The notes: a model not told the origin generated them from the letters alone. DNA of 64,000 nucleotides from Magicicada septendecula (GCA_034769895.1 CM068368.1:688649877-688713876), one strand, 5' to 3'; positions 23,595 through 38,062 are shown, numbered from the stretch's first letter. Numbers and translations: made by a program.

Positions 23595-24612
23595 CCTAAA
23601 CCCTAAGGGGATCAGTGAGGATATGGCGCCGCAACCCCCCTGAGCACTCTACTAAAATCATGGGTTCTTAGCCCCCTAGTCCGGTGACTGTGGCACATTC
23701 AATTAAAAAATCAACATACGGCCTTCCATCACTCCATATCCCACAACTGATTTGTTTCCTCTTAGCCGTACTGGTTCATTGACAAAGCACTGGCTCATTT
23801 TTTATTATAAAATATCTCTTAACCCTAGAAAATAGTATTAACAAAACAATATAGGATATATACAATACAGGAGTACATATAAGTTCCAGTCAAAATGACG
23901 CATTAATTATACAGAATTGCATTTACACAGAATTTCCTTCAGTTTTCAATTTTAAATGAATATTTTAATCATTATGTTTTTTTATCAATTATTTATTTTA
24001 CCATTACAATCAAAATTCAGATCAAACTAGATTTAAAGTCATATTAAAAATTATCCTTTCAATTTATTTAATTACCTTTCATTAAATTTAACTCATATTG
24101 TTTTAATTAACAATTTCAAAATTAATTACATTTTTCAAAATGATCCGACATAAAATATTACCTACATTATTCAAAAAATTTACATTCCTTTCTTCACATA
24201 TGGAATTTCTTTTTATTTCATAATAGGATTTTCCTACTGGCAATGATTCAGCAGACTACAACACTTTTGTTATTGTCAACTCAGCTTCAACACCTCTGGC
24301 TGTAAACATTAGTCAAAACATACAACACACCTGTTTACATAAACGGTCGTCTGCCAGACTGGTGTTATAAACACTCCTTCAGTCTAAACATTCTGCTTAC
24401 CTCACCTCTAACACCTGTACTGCACTTTTCAATTTTTTATAAATCTTTTAGTTAACAATTGTAATAATATAATAATTTTTATACAATTAATTTCACTATA
24501 ATATATTTACAAATCTTTATCATTATTATTTCAGTTTTATCACACTTCAATGTCCAAGGTTGCGAGGTCTGAACCGTAAAACAAAATATTTACAATTGTT
24601 CCTTTATGAAGT

Positions 24613-25878
24613 TCAGCCTCCATCGTCAAAAATTAGTCTGGTCTTTATGTAACACTTTTCAATTTTATTGATACGCCACATATGGTTATTTTTTGTTTTA
24701 TAATCACAAGAACTTATTTTTTCCATTGTACCAAAACAATAATCTATAGGGTTACCCCCCAAAATTATCTTATCATAAATCAAGTTGACATCAGTATTAT
24801 TTGTAAAGTCTCCGTCAGTGTTTTTTGTTATTACCATTGCATTATTATTACCATATTCTGCTACTATAGGTTCATTAACAGGCAACTATTTGTCATCAAT
24901 ATACACATTGTTTGTCACACAAGGTATGTTTTTAATTCTACTAGTTCTCTCACTATTTAAACTCTGTATTAACTCTTCATAATCTCTCTTCCCCTTAAAT
25001 ATTTCTACCATTCTCTCTCTCTCTCTCTCATAATCACTTTCATCACCACAACATTTCATAATCTCACTCCATCCAGAGGGCAACACAACATTATTACAAC
25101 ATCTGGCTTTACCAGATACACAAAAATAATTTCTTTGACATTTAAAATACCTTTTGTCTTCTACAAAAACTAACGAGGAACCTTTGTCCTCCAACACTAC
25201 TGGTGAAACCTTTTCTTCACCTATCTCACAAGAAAAATTTGCCCTCTTTTCACCCTCTACACTTAAACTGTCTTCACACTCTCTCTCATTCTCATCGGCA
25301 TTTGCTAACAACACTTCATTACTAAACTCTACTTCAACAAAATCTTCCTTATCACTCTCAACATTAATCTCCTTGTTCTCTACTACCACGTTTTTACACA
25401 TATCATTATAATTCTCATTTGTTTTACATTCAAAATTTTCGATTACCTTTTGTATTTGTTTATCAATTTTTTCTGACACTTGTTCTTTAATAGTGTTGAA
25501 ACATTCATCCATCTCATTTAGACGTTTATTCATACTGATTTCGAACTTAACATTTTGTGTATTCATTTCACATAAACGCTTATCAAATTTTTGGTCAATA
25601 TTATTTATATCACCCTTTAACTCATGGAATTTGCTATTAATTGTATTAAATTTAACATCAGAATCACTCTTCTGTTCATTGAAAAGCAATTGCATCATTT
25701 TTATCATATCATTATCCTCAGATTGTTTCTTTTTATTCATTACGGGTGGGGTTACCTGAATCCCTGAGTCATCTATTTCATCTGACTTACTTGATTCTCT
25801 ATTTTGAACTGGGATTGGGGTCGAATGGACCTCCAACCCACTCATGACCGTTGATTCGGTCAAACTATTATTTTCCAT
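24613..25878 (-). CDS. gag: Gag-like protein, unit 8: 330 codons, amber, 90 codons
   Basis: The predicted protein is identical to unit 6, with (GA)9 and the amber at 24886-24888. By position in the trimer it corresponds to unit 5 but lacks unit 5's extra GA, so the two copies have already diverged at the microsatellite. Confidence 0.75.
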
Positions 25879-26023
25879 TTTTGTTTTATATTATTTTTAC
25901 ATATATAAATATGCCCGGTTTTGCTTTCACAGTCTACAATTTACAACCTCGCCCCACTCCCAAATAACCCGTTCTGCAGCTTAATTGGGTCTGGCGAATA
26001 TAGGTTATAAACCCTATACTCGA

Positions 26024-26041
26024 GTCCCTGTTCGGGCGCCA
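26024..26041 (-). other. Primer-binding site for tRNA-Lys(UUU), unit 8
   Basis: Perfect 18-nt match, 2 nt from the LTR. Confidence 0.95.
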
Positions 26042-26043
26042 TT

Positions 26044-27162
26044 TGTAACTACTCACTTAATTCCTATTAATAATTACTTCTTACCTTAGGGTTTTTCCCA
26101 GAGTCGTACAGACGAAACTGCTGCAGAAAGGATTATTCGTGATACAAGGGGTAAAGATCAAATACACAGTTTGTGCTAAAACAAATTGCCTCTGGTTTAT
26201 TATGCAAAATAACTACTTCGTCTCTCTTTCATGACATTTAAAATTCTTATTTCTTTTCGTTAGATTAAATACTCGTTGAATGAGTAACAATTTGTAAAAA
26301 TCAAACAAAGTAACAAAATGAATATTTCTTAATTAACTAGCTTATGACAACTATGGTATACCACAACTATTTATTTTTAGCAATGAAACAATACGTGATG
26401 TAGCCACACACTCACACACATTCGTTCTTTGACTTTGTCCTTCTATTTAAACCCCACTTTGAGATCTCTGAGGTACATTTAAGATTTACAATTTATTTAT
26501 GTTGAATTATACTCTGGAGAAAAAGGTAAAATGATATTGGTTAAAACTCAGTTAATACTTAACGTCTGAAGAACTCCGCTGTTTTGCACTTCTGCTGTGA
26601 ATGCACTGGTTTTTTTTTCTTTGGTTAACACACCATAAATTAGTTTTGACACTGTTTACCTGCGGGTACTGTTATTGATTATTTCGTATTAGGTTGATGC
26701 GCCACTATTATTTTAATCCACTTTAGAATAACATTTCTTTTTATTTTGTCGGCCGACATAAATTTTCGAACACTTAGCTCGTTTAGGTTGACCGCGCGGC
26801 CATGAATTGCAACTGGAACTCGGCCGCACGTTTTACTGTTTGTACAACTTTTAACACTCTTAATGCGTTGAAAGATAGGCCTACTCTTAATTACGGCCTA
26901 TCTTGCACCCGAGGCCACCGTTTGAATTTAAATCACCAACTTTACTGTCTGATGCTGCTTACTACTGTTCACTCTCTGATGACAAACTGCATACTGTGAT
27001 TCACAAAAAGCCTGCTGCTGGGCCGGTTACGCAATACGTCTGGGCAATTGTTTAGGCTAAGTGTATGTAGGTTGTACTGGGGCTCCTCACAGGTGAAAGT
27101 TAACAATTTATTAATTACTGAATTAAAATTAAAACTGGATCACACACTTCTGTACCGTTACA
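26044..27162 (-). repeat. LTR 8 (gamma type, 1,119 bp)
   Basis: Gamma variants; counterpart of LTR 5, 10,855 bp away. Confidence 0.93.
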
Positions 27163-27211
27163 ATACCCCCCCAATAAGAGGTTGAAGGCCGAAGCGTTCA
27201 AACTCTTATTG
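27163..27211 (-). other. Polypurine tract (G7) and hairpin, unit 8
   Basis: The G7 tract abuts the LTR; the hairpin at 27172-27211 is intact. Confidence 0.8.
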
Positions 27212-28229
27212 CCTAAACCCTAAGAGGATCAGTGAGGATATGGCGCCGCAACCCCCCTGAGCACTCTACTAAAATCATGGGTTCATACCCCCCTAGTCCG
27301 GTGACTGTGGCACATTCAATTAAAAAATCAACATACGGCCTTCCATCACTCCATATCCCACAACTGATTTGTTTCCTCTTAGCCGTACTGGTTCATTGAC
27401 AAAGCACTGGCTCATTTTTTATTATAAAATATCTCTTAACCCTAGAAAATAGTATTAACAAAACAATATAGGATATATACAATACAGGAGTACATATAAG
27501 TTCCAGTCAAAATGACGCATTAATTATACAGAATTGCATTTACACAGAATTTCCTTCAGTTTTCAATTTTAAATGAATATTTTAATCATTATGTTTTTTT
27601 ATCAATTATTTATTTTACCATTACAATCAAAATTCAGATCAAACTAGATTTAAAGTCATATTAAAAATTATCCTTTCAATTTATTTAATTACCTTTCATT
27701 AAATTTAACTCATATTGTTTTAATTAACAATTTCAAAATTAATTACATTTTTCAAAATGATCCGACATAAAATATTACCTACATTATTCAAAAAATTTAC
27801 ATTCCTTTCTTCACATATGGAATTTCTTTTTATTTCATAATAGGATTTTCCTACTGGCAATGATTCAGCAGACTACAACACTTTTGTTATTGTCAACTCA
27901 GCTTCAACACCTCTGGCTGTAAACATTAGTCAAAACATACAACACACCTGTTTACATAAACGGTCGTCTGCCAGACTGGTGTTATAAACACTCCTTCAGT
28001 CTAAACATTCTGCTTACCTCACCTCTAACACCTGTACTGCACTTTTCAATTTTTTATAAATCTTTTAGTTAACAATTGTAATAATATAATAATTTTTATA
28101 CAATTAATTTCACTATAATATATTTACAAATCTTTATCATTATTATTTCAGTTTTATCACACTTCAATGTCCAAGGTTGCGAGGTCTGAACCGTAAAACA
28201 AAATATTTACAATTGTTCCTTTATGAAGT

Positions 28230-29495
28230 TCAGCCTCCATCGTCAAAAATTAGTCTGGTCTTTATGTAACACTTTTCAATTTTATTGATACGCCACATAT
28301 GGTTATTTTTTGTTTTATAATCACAAGAACTTATTTTTTCCATTGTACCAAAACAATAATCTATAGGGTTACCCCCCAAAATTATCTTATCATAAATCAA
28401 GTTGACATCAGTATTATTTGTAAAGTCTCCGTCAGTGTTTTTTGTTATTACCATTGCATTATTATTACCATATTCTGCTACTATAGGTTCATTAACAGGC
28501 AACTATTTGTCATCAATATACACATTGTTTGTCACACAAGGTATGTTTTTAATTCTACTAGTTCTCTCACTATTTAAACTCTGTATTAACTCTTCATAAT
28601 CTCTCTTCCCCTTAAATATTTCTACCATTCTCTCTCTCTCTCTCTCATAATCACTTTCATCACCACAACATTTCATAATCTCACTCCATCCAGAGGGCAA
28701 CACAACATTATTACAACATCTGGCTTTACCAGATACACAAAAATAATTTCTTTGACATTTAAAATACCTTTTGTCTTCTACAAAAACTAACGAGGAACCT
28801 TTGTCCTCCAACACTACTGGTGAAACCTTTTCTTCACCTATCTCACAAGAAAAATTTGCCCTCTTTTCACCCTCTACACTTAAACTGTCTTCACACTCTC
28901 TCTCATTCTCATCGGCATTTGCTAACAACACTTCATTACTAAACTCTACTTCAACAAAATCTTCCTTATCACTCTCAACATTAATCTCCTTGTTCTCTAC
29001 TACCACGTTTTTACACATATCATTATAATTCTCATTTGTTTTACATTCAAAATTTTCGATTACCTTTTGTATTTGTTTATCAATTTTTTCTGACACTTGT
29101 TCTTTAATAGTGTTGAAACATTCATCCATCTCATTTAGACGTTTATTCATACTGATTTCGAACTTAACATTTTGTGTATTCATTTCACATAAACGCTTAT
29201 CAAATTTTTGGTCAATATTATTTATATCACCCTTTAACTCATGGAATTTGCTATTAATTGTATTAAATTTAACATCAGAATCACTCTTCTGTTCATTGAA
29301 AAGCAATTGCATCATTTTTATCATATCATTATCCTCAGATTGTTTCTTTTTATTCATTACGGGTGGGGTTACCTGAATCCCTGAGTCATCTATTTCATCT
29401 GACTTACTTGATTCTCTATTTTGAACTGGGATTGGGGTCGAATGGACCTCCAACCCACTCATGACCGTTGATTCGGTCAAACTATTATTTTCCAT
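28230..29495 (-). CDS. gag: Gag-like protein, unit 9: 330 codons, amber, 90 codons
   Basis: The predicted protein is identical to unit 6, its counterpart 10,855 bp to the left. It has (GA)9 and the amber at 28503-28505. Confidence 0.75.
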
Positions 29496-29640
29496 TTTTG
29501 TTTTATATTATTTTTACATATATAAATATGCCCGGTTTTGCTTTCACAGTCTACAATTTACAACCTCGCCCCACTCCCAAATAACCCGTTCTGCAGCTTA
29601 ATTGGGTCTGGCGAATATAGGTTATAAACCCTATACTCGA

Positions 29641-29658
29641 GTCCCTGTTCGGGCGCCA
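29641..29658 (-). other. Primer-binding site for tRNA-Lys(UUU), unit 9
   Basis: Perfect 18-nt match, 2 nt from the LTR. Confidence 0.95.
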
Positions 29659-29660
29659 TT

Positions 29661-30779
29661 TGTAACTACTCACTTAATTCCTATTAATAATTACTTCTTA
29701 CCTTAGGGTTTTTCCCAGAGTCGTACAGACGAAACTGCTGCAGAAAGGATTATTCGTGATACAAGGGGTAAAGATCAAATACACAGTTTGTGCTAAAACA
29801 AATTGCCTCTGGTTTATTATGCAAAATAACTACTTCGTCTCTCTTTCATGACATTTAAAATTCTTATTTCTTTTCGTTAGATTAAATACTCGTTGAATGA
29901 GTAACAATTTGTAAAAATCAAACAAAGTAACAAAATGAATATTTCTTAATTAACTAGCTTATGACAACTATGGTATACCACAACTATTTATTTTTAGCAA
30001 TGAAACAATACGTGATGTAGCCACACACTCACACACATTCGTTCTTTGACTTTGTCCTTCTATTTAAACCCCACTTTGAGATCTCTGAGGTACATTTAAG
30101 ATTTACAATTTATTTATGTTGAATTATACTCTGGAGAAAAAGGTAAAATGATATTGGTTAAAACTCAGTTAATACTTAACGTCTGAAGAACTCCGCTGTT
30201 TTGCACTTCTGCTGTGAATGCACTGGTTTTTTTTTCTTTGGTTAACACACCATAAATTAGTTTTGACACTGTTTACCTGCGGGTACTGTTATTGATTATT
30301 TCGTATTAGGTTGATGCGCCACTATTATTTTAATCCACTTTAGAATAACATTTCTTTTTATTTTGTCGGCCGACATAAATTTTCGAACACTTAGCTCGTT
30401 TAGGTTGACCGCGCGGCCATGAATTGCAACTGGAACTCGGCCGCACGTTTTACTGTTTGTACAACTTTTAACACTCTTAATGCGTTGAAAGATAGGCCTA
30501 CTCTTAATTACGGCCTATCTTGCACCCGAGGCCACCGTTTGAATTTAAATCACCAACTTTACTGTCTGATGCTGCTTACTACTGTTCACTCTCTGATGAC
30601 AAACTGCATACTGTGATTCACAAAAAGCCTGCTGCTGGGCCGGTTACGCAATACGTCTGGGCAATTGTTTAGGCTAAGTGTATGTAGGTTGTACTGGGGC
30701 TCCTCACAGGTGAAAGTTAACAATTTATTAATTACTGAATTAAAATTAAAACTGGATCACACACTTCTGTACCGTTACA
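29661..30779 (-). repeat. LTR 9 (gamma type, 1,119 bp)
   Basis: Gamma variants; counterpart of LTR 6, 10,855 bp away. Confidence 0.93.
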
Positions 30780-30828
30780 ATACCCCCCCAATAAGAGGTT
30801 GAAGGCCGAAGCGTTCAAACTCTTATTG
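30780..30828 (-). other. Polypurine tract (G7) and hairpin, unit 9
   Basis: The G7 tract abuts the LTR; the hairpin at 30789-30828 is intact. Confidence 0.8.
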
Positions 30829-31846
30829 CCTAAACCCTAAGAGGATCAGTGAGGATATGGCGCCGCAACCCCCCTGAGCACTCTACTAAAATCATGGGTT
30901 CATACCCCCCTAGTCCGGTGACTGTGGCACATTCAATTAAAAAATCAACATACGGCCTTCCATCACTCCATATCCCACAACTGATTTGTTTCCTCTTAGC
31001 CGTACTGGTTCATTGACAAAGCACTGGCTCATTTTTTATTATAAAATATCTCTTAACCCTAGAAAATAGTATTAACAAAACAATATAGGATATATACAAT
31101 ACAGGAGTACATATAAGTTCCAGTCAAAATGACGCATTAATTATACAGAATTGCATTTACACAGAATTTCCTTCAGTTTTCAATTTTAAATGAATATTTT
31201 ACTCATTATGTTTTTTTATCAATTATTTATTTTACCATTACAATCAAAATTCAGATCAAACTAGATTTAAAGTCATATTAAAAATTATCTTTTCAATTTA
31301 TTTAATTACCTTTCATTAAATTTAACTCATATTGTTTTAATTAACAATTTCAAAATTAATTACATTTTTCAAAATGATCCGACATAAAATATTACCTACA
31401 TTATTCAAAAAATTTACATTCCTTTCTTCACATATGGAATTTCTTTTTATTTCATAATAGGATTTTCCTACTGGCAATGATTCAGCAGACTACAACACTT
31501 TTGTTATTGTCAACTCAGCTTCAACACCTCTGGCTGTAAACATTAGTCAAAACATACAACACACCTGTTTACATAAACGGTCGTCTGCCAGACTGGTGTT
31601 ATAAACACTCCTTCAGTCTAAACATTCTGCTTACCTCACCTCTAACACCTGTACTGCACTTTTCAATTTTTTATAAATCTTTTAGTTAACAATTGTAATA
31701 ATATAATAATTTTTATACAATTAATTTCACTATAATATATTTACAAATCTTTATCATTATTATTTCAGTTTTATCACACTTCAATGTCCAAGGTTGCGAG
31801 GTCTGAACCGTAAAACAAAATATTTACAATTGTTCCTTTATGAAGT

Positions 31847-33112
31847 TCAGCCTCCATCGTCAAAAATTAGTCTGGTCTTTATGTAACACTTTTCAATTTT
31901 ATTGATACGCCACATATGGTTATTTTTTGTTTTATAACCACAAGAACTTATTTTTTCCATTGTACCAAAACAATAATCTATAGGGTTACCCCCCAAAATT
32001 ATCTTATCATAAATCAAGTTGACATCAGTATTATTTGTAAAGTCTCCGTCAGTGTTTTTTGTTATTACCATTGCATTATTATTACCATATTCTGCTACTA
32101 TAGGTTCATTAACAGGCAACTATTTGTCATCAATATACACATTGTTTGTCACACAAGGTATGTTTTTAATTCTACTAGTTCTCTCACTATTTAAACTCTG
32201 TATTAACTCTTCATAATCTCTCTTCCCCTTAAATATTTCTACCATTCTCTCTCTCTCTCTCTCATAATCACTTTCATCACCACAACATTTCATAATCTCA
32301 CTCCATCCAGAGGGCAACACAACATTATTACAACATCTGGCTTTACCAGATACACAAAAATAATTTCTTTGACATTTAAAATACCTTTTGTCTTCTACAA
32401 AAACTAACGAGGAACCTTTGTCCTCCAACACTACTGGTGAAACCTTTTCTTCACCTATCTCACAAGAAAAATTTGCCCTCTTTTCACCCTCTACACTTAA
32501 ACTGTCTTCACACTCTCTCTCATTCTCATCGGCATTTGCTAACAACACTTCATTACTAAACTCTACTTCAACAAAATCTTCCTTATCACTCTCAACATTA
32601 ATCTCCTTGTTCTCTACTACCACGTTTTTACACATATCATTATAATTCTCATTTGTTTTACATTCAAAATTTTCGATTACCTTTTGTATTTGTTTATCAA
32701 TTTTTTCTGACACTTGTTCTTTAATAGTGTTGAAACATTCATCCATCTCATTTAGACGTTTATTCATACTGATTTCGAACTTAACATTTTGTGTATTCAT
32801 TTCACATAAACGCTTATCAAATTTTTGGTCAATATTATTTATATCACCCTTTAACTCATGGAATTTGCTATTAATTGTATTAAATTTAACATCAGAATCA
32901 CTCTTCTGTTCATTGAAAAGCAATTGCATCATTTTTATCATATCATTATCCTCAGATTGTTTCTTTTTATTCATTACGGGTGGGGTTACCTGAATCCCTG
33001 AGTCATCTATTTCATCTGACTTACTTGATTCTCTATTTTGAACTGGGATTGGGGTCGAATGGACCTCCAACCCACTCATGACCGTTGATTCGGTCAAACT
33101 ATTATTTTCCAT
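31847..33112 (-). CDS. gag: Gag-like protein, unit 10: 330 codons, amber, 90 codons
   Basis: The main frame matches unit 6 (K50, V75, R119, E155, (GA)9) with the amber at 32120-32122. The last 90 codons and the 3' region match unit 7 (G variant, and TTTACTCATT near 31199). Confidence 0.75.
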
Positions 33113-33257
33113 TTTTGTTTTATATTATTTTTACATATATAAATATGCCCGGTTTTGCTTTCACAGTCTACAATTTACAACCTCGCCCCACTCCCAAATA
33201 ACCCGTTCTGCAGCTTAATTGGGTCTGGCGAATATAGGTTATAAACCCTATACTCGA

Positions 33258-33275
33258 GTCCCTGTTCGGGCGCCA
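33258..33275 (-). other. Primer-binding site for tRNA-Lys(UUU), unit 10
   Basis: Perfect 18-nt match, 2 nt from the LTR. Confidence 0.95.
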
Positions 33276-33277
33276 TT

Positions 33278-34396
33278 TGTAACTACTCACTTAATTCCTA
33301 TTAATAATTACTTCTTACCTTAGGGTTTTTCCCAGAGTCGTACAGACGAAACTGCTGCAGAAAGGATTATTCGTGATACAAGGGGTAAAGATCAAATACA
33401 CAGTTTGTGCTAAAACAAATTGCCTCTGGTTTATTATGCAAAATAACTACTTCGTCTCTCTTTCATGACATTTAAAATTCTTATTTCTTTTCGTTAGATT
33501 AAATACTCGTTGAATGAGTAACAATTTGTAAAAATCAAACAAAGTAACAAAATGAATATTTCTTAATTAACTAGCTTATGACAACTATGGTATACCACAA
33601 CTATTTATTTTTAGCAATGAAACAATACGTGATGTAGCCACACACTCACACACATTCGTTCTTTGACTTTGTCGTTCTATTTAAACCCCACTTTGAGATC
33701 TCTGAGGTACATTTAAGATTTACAATTTATTTATGTTGAATTATACTCTGGAGAAAAAGGTAAAATGATATTGGTTAAAACTCAGTTAATACTTAACGTC
33801 TGAAGAACTCCGCTGTTTTGCACTTCTGCTGTGAATGCACTGGTTTTTTTTTCTTTGGTTAACACACCATAAATTAGTTTTGACACTGTTTACCTGCGGG
33901 TAATGTTATTGATTATTTCGTATTAGGTTGATGCGCCACTATTATTTTAATCCACTTTAGAATAACATTTCTTTTTATTTTGTCGGCCGACATAAATTTT
34001 CGAACACTTAGCTCGTTTAGGTTGACCGCGCGGCCATGAATTGCAACTGGAACTCGGCCGCACGTTTTACTGTTTGTACAACTTTTAACACTCTTAATGC
34101 GTTGAAAGATAGGCCTACTCTTAATTACGGCCTATCTTGCACCCGAGGCCACCGTTTGAATTTAAATCACCAACTTTACTGTCTGATGCTGCTTACTACT
34201 GTTCACTCTCTGATGACAAACTGCATACTGTGATTCACAAAAAGCCTGCTGCTGGGCCGGTTACGCAATACGTCTGGGCAATTGTTTAGGCTAAGTGTAT
34301 GTAGGTTGTACTGGGGCTCCTCACAGGTGAAAGTTAACAATTTATTAATTACTGAATTAAAATTAAAACTGGATCACACACTTCTGTACCGTTACA
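33278..34396 (-). repeat. LTR 10 (gamma-like, 1,119 bp)
   Basis: It has most gamma variants but keeps TTTGTCGTTC and has a private GGGTAATG. It marks the transition from the homogeneous left half to the more diverged right half. Confidence 0.93.
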
Positions 34397-34445
34397 ATAC
34401 CCCCCCAATAAGAGGTTGAAGGCCGAAGCGTTCAAACTCTTATTG
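34397..34445 (-). other. Polypurine tract (G7) and hairpin, unit 10
   Basis: The G7 tract abuts the LTR; the hairpin at 34406-34445 is intact. Confidence 0.8.
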
Positions 34446-35463
34446 CCTAAACCCTAAGAGGATCAGTGAGGATATGGCGCCGCAACCCCCCTGAGCACTC
34501 TACTAAAATCATGGGTTCATACCCCCCTAGTCCGGTGACTGTGGCACATTCAATTAAAAAATCAACATACGGCCTTCCATCACTCCATATCCCACAACTG
34601 ATTTGTTTCCTCTTAGCCGTACTGGTTCATTGACAAAGCACTGGCTCATTTTTTATTATAAAATATCTCTTAACCCTAGAAAATAGTATTAACAAAACAA
34701 TATAGGATATATACAATACAGGAGTACATATAAGTTCCAGTCAAAATGACGCATTAATTATACAGAATTGCATTTACACAGAATTTCCTTCAGTTTTCAA
34801 TTTTAAATGAATATTTTACTCATTATGTTTTTTTATCAATTATTTATTTTACCATTACAATCAAAATTCAGATCAAACTAGATTTAAAGTCATATTAAAA
34901 ATTATCTTTTCAATTTATTTAATTACCTTTCATTAAATTTAACTCATATTGTTTTAATTAACAATTTCAAAATTAATTACATTTTTCAAAATGATCCGAC
35001 ATAAAATATTACCTACATTATTCAAAAAATTTACATTCCTTTCTTCACACATGGAATTTCTTTTTATTTCATAATAGGATTTTCCTACTGGCAATGATTC
35101 AGCAGACTACAACACTTTTGTTATTGTCAACTCAGCTTCAACACCTCTGGCTGTAAACATTAGTCAAAACATACAACACACCTGTTTACATAAACGGTCG
35201 TCTGCCAGACTGGTGTTATAAACACTCCTTCAGTCTAAACATTCTGCTTACCTCACCTCTAACACCTGTACTGCACTTTTCAATTTTTTATAAATCTTTT
35301 AGTTAACAATTGTAATAATATAATAATTTTTATACAATTAATTTCACTATAATATATTTACAAATCTTTATCATTATTATTTCAGTTTTATCACACTTCA
35401 ATGTCCAAGGTTGCGAGGTCTGAACCGTAAAACAAAATATTTACAATTGTTCCTTTATGAAGT

Positions 35464-36729
35464 TCAGCCTCCATCGTCAAAAATTAGTCTGGTCTTTATG
35501 TAACACTTTTCAATTTTATTGATACGCCACATATGGTTATTTTTTGTTTTATAACCACAAGAACTTATTTTTTCCATTGTACCAAAACAATAATCTATAG
35601 GGTTACCCCCCAAAATTATCTTATCATAAATCAAGTTGACATCAGTATTATTTGTAAAGTCTCCGTCAGTGTTTTTTGTTATTACCATTGCATTATTATT
35701 ACCATATTCTGCTACTATAGGTTCATTAACAGGCAACTATTTGTCATCAATATACACATTGTTTGTCACACAAGGTATGTTTTTAATTCTACTAGTTCTC
35801 TCACTATTTAAACTCTGTATTAACTCTTCATAATCTCTCTTCCCCTTAAATATTTCTACCATTCTCTCTCTCTCTCTCTCATAATCACTTTCATCACCAC
35901 AACATTTCATAATCTCACTCCATCCAGAGGGCAACACAACATTATTACAACATCTGGCTTTACCAGATACACAAAAATAATTTCTTTGACATTTAAAAGA
36001 CCTTTTGTCTTCTACAAAAACTAACGAGGAACCTTTGTCCTCCAACACTACTGGTGAAACCTTTTCTTCACCTATCTCACAAGAAAAATTTGCCCTCTTT
36101 TCACCCTCTACACTTAAACTGTCTTCACACTCTCTCTCATTCTCATCGGCATTTGCTAACAACACTTCATTACTAAACTCTACTTCAACAAAATCTTCCT
36201 TATCACTCTCAACATTAATCTCCTTGTTCTCTACTACCACGTTTTTACACATATCATTATAATTCTCATTTGTTTTACATTCAAAATTTTCGATTACCTT
36301 TTGTATTTGTTTATCAATTTTTTCTGACACTTGTTCTTTAATAGTGTTGAAACATTCATCCATCTCATTTAGACGTTTATTCATACTGATTTCGAACTTA
36401 ACATTTTGTGTATTCATTTCACATAAACGCTTATCAAATTTTTGGTCAATATTATTTATATCACCCTTTAACTCATGGAATTTGCTATTAATTGTATTAA
36501 ATTTAACATCAGAATCACTCTTCTGTTCATTGAAAAGCAATTGCATCATTTTTATCATATCATTATCCTCAGATTGTTTCTTTTTATTCATTACGGGTGG
36601 GGTTACCTGAATCCCTGAGTCATCTATTTCATCTGACTTACTTGATTCTCTATTTTGAACTGGGATTGGGGTCGAATGGACCTCCAACCCACTCATGACC
36701 GTTGATTCGGTCAAACTATTATTTTCCAT
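35464..36729 (-). CDS. gag: Gag-like protein, unit 11: 330 codons, amber, 90 codons
   Basis: The frame is intact to the amber at 35737-35739. It differs from unit 6 by Y244S just before the cysteine cluster, a change also seen in units 14, 15 and 17. It is the last unit to the right with the in-frame (GA)9. Confidence 0.75.
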
Positions 36730-36874
36730 TTTTGTTTTATATTATTTTTACATATATAAATATGCCCGGTTTTGCTTTCACAGTCTACAATTTACAACCT
36801 CGCCCCACTCCCAAATAACCCGTTCTGCAGCTTAATTGGGTCTGGCGAATATAGGTTATAAACCCTATACTCGA

Positions 36875-36892
36875 GTCCCTGTTCGGGCGCCA
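36875..36892 (-). other. Primer-binding site for tRNA-Lys(UUU), unit 11
   Basis: Perfect 18-nt match, 2 nt from the LTR. Confidence 0.95.
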
Positions 36893-36894
36893 TT

Positions 36895-38013
36895 TGTAAC
36901 TACTCACTTAATTCCTATTAATAATTACTTCTTACCTTAGGGTTTTTCCCAGAGTCGTACAGACGAAACTGCTGCAGAAAGGATTATTCGAGATACAAGG
37001 GGTAAAGATCAAATACACAGTTTGTGCTAAAACAAATTGCCTCTGGTTTATTATGCAAAATAACTACTTCGTCTCTCTTTCATGACATTTAAAATTCTTA
37101 TTTCTTTTCGTTAGATTAAATACTCGTTGAATGAGTAACAATTTGTAAAAATCAAACAAAGTAACAAAATGAATATTTCTTAATTAACTAGCTTATGACA
37201 ACTATGGTATACCACAACTATTTATTTTTAGCAATGAAACAATACGTGATGTAGCCACACACTCACACACATTCGTTCTTTGACTTTGTCGTTCTATTTA
37301 AACCCCACTTTGAGATCTCTGAGGTACATTTAAGATTTACAATTTATTTATGTTGAATTATACTCTGGAGAAAAAGGTAAAATGATATTGGTTAAAACTC
37401 AGTTAATACTTAACGTCTGAAGAACTCCGCTGTTTTGCACTTCTGCTGTGAATGCACTGGTTTTTTTTTCTTTGGTTAACACACCATAAATTAGTTTTGA
37501 CACTGTTTACCTGCGGGTACTGTTATTGATTATTTCGTATTAGGTTGATGCGCCACTATTATTTTAATCCACTTTAGAATAACATTTCTTTTTATTTTGT
37601 CGGCCGACATAAATTTTCGAACACTTAGCTCGTTTAGGTTGACCGCGCGGCCATGAGTTGCAACTGGAACTCGGCCGCACGTTTTACTGTTTGTACAACT
37701 TTTAACACTGTTAATGCGTTGAAAGATAGGCCTACTCTTAATTACGGCCTATCTTGCACCCGAGGCCACCGTTTGAATTTAAATCACCAACTTTACTGTC
37801 TGATGCTGCTTACTACTGTTCACTCTCTGATGACAAACTGCATACTGTGATTCACAAAAAGCCTGCTGCTGGGCCGGTTACGCAATACGTCTGGGCAATT
37901 GTTTAGGCTAACTGTATGTAGGTTGTACTGGGGCTCCTCACAGGTGAAAGTTAACAATTTATTAATTACTGAATTAAAAATAAAACTGGATCACACACTT
38001 CTGTACCGTTACA
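36895..38013 (-). repeat. LTR 11 (delta group, 1,119 bp)
   Basis: It has TAATTACTTC as in gamma, but ATTCGAGATAC and CACTGTTAATG. AAAAATAAAACT near the PPT end is shared with LTRs 12, 14, 15 and 16. Confidence 0.93.
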
Positions 38014-38062
38014 ATACCCCCCCAATAAGAGGTTGAAGGCCGAAGCGTTCAAACACTTATTG
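38014..38062 (-). other. Polypurine tract (G7) and hairpin with one extra mismatch, unit 11
   Basis: The hairpin at 38023-38062 has one arm changed (plus strand CAAACACTTATTG instead of CAAACTCTTATTG). This adds a third mismatch; the loop and the rest of the stem are kept. Confidence 0.75.
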
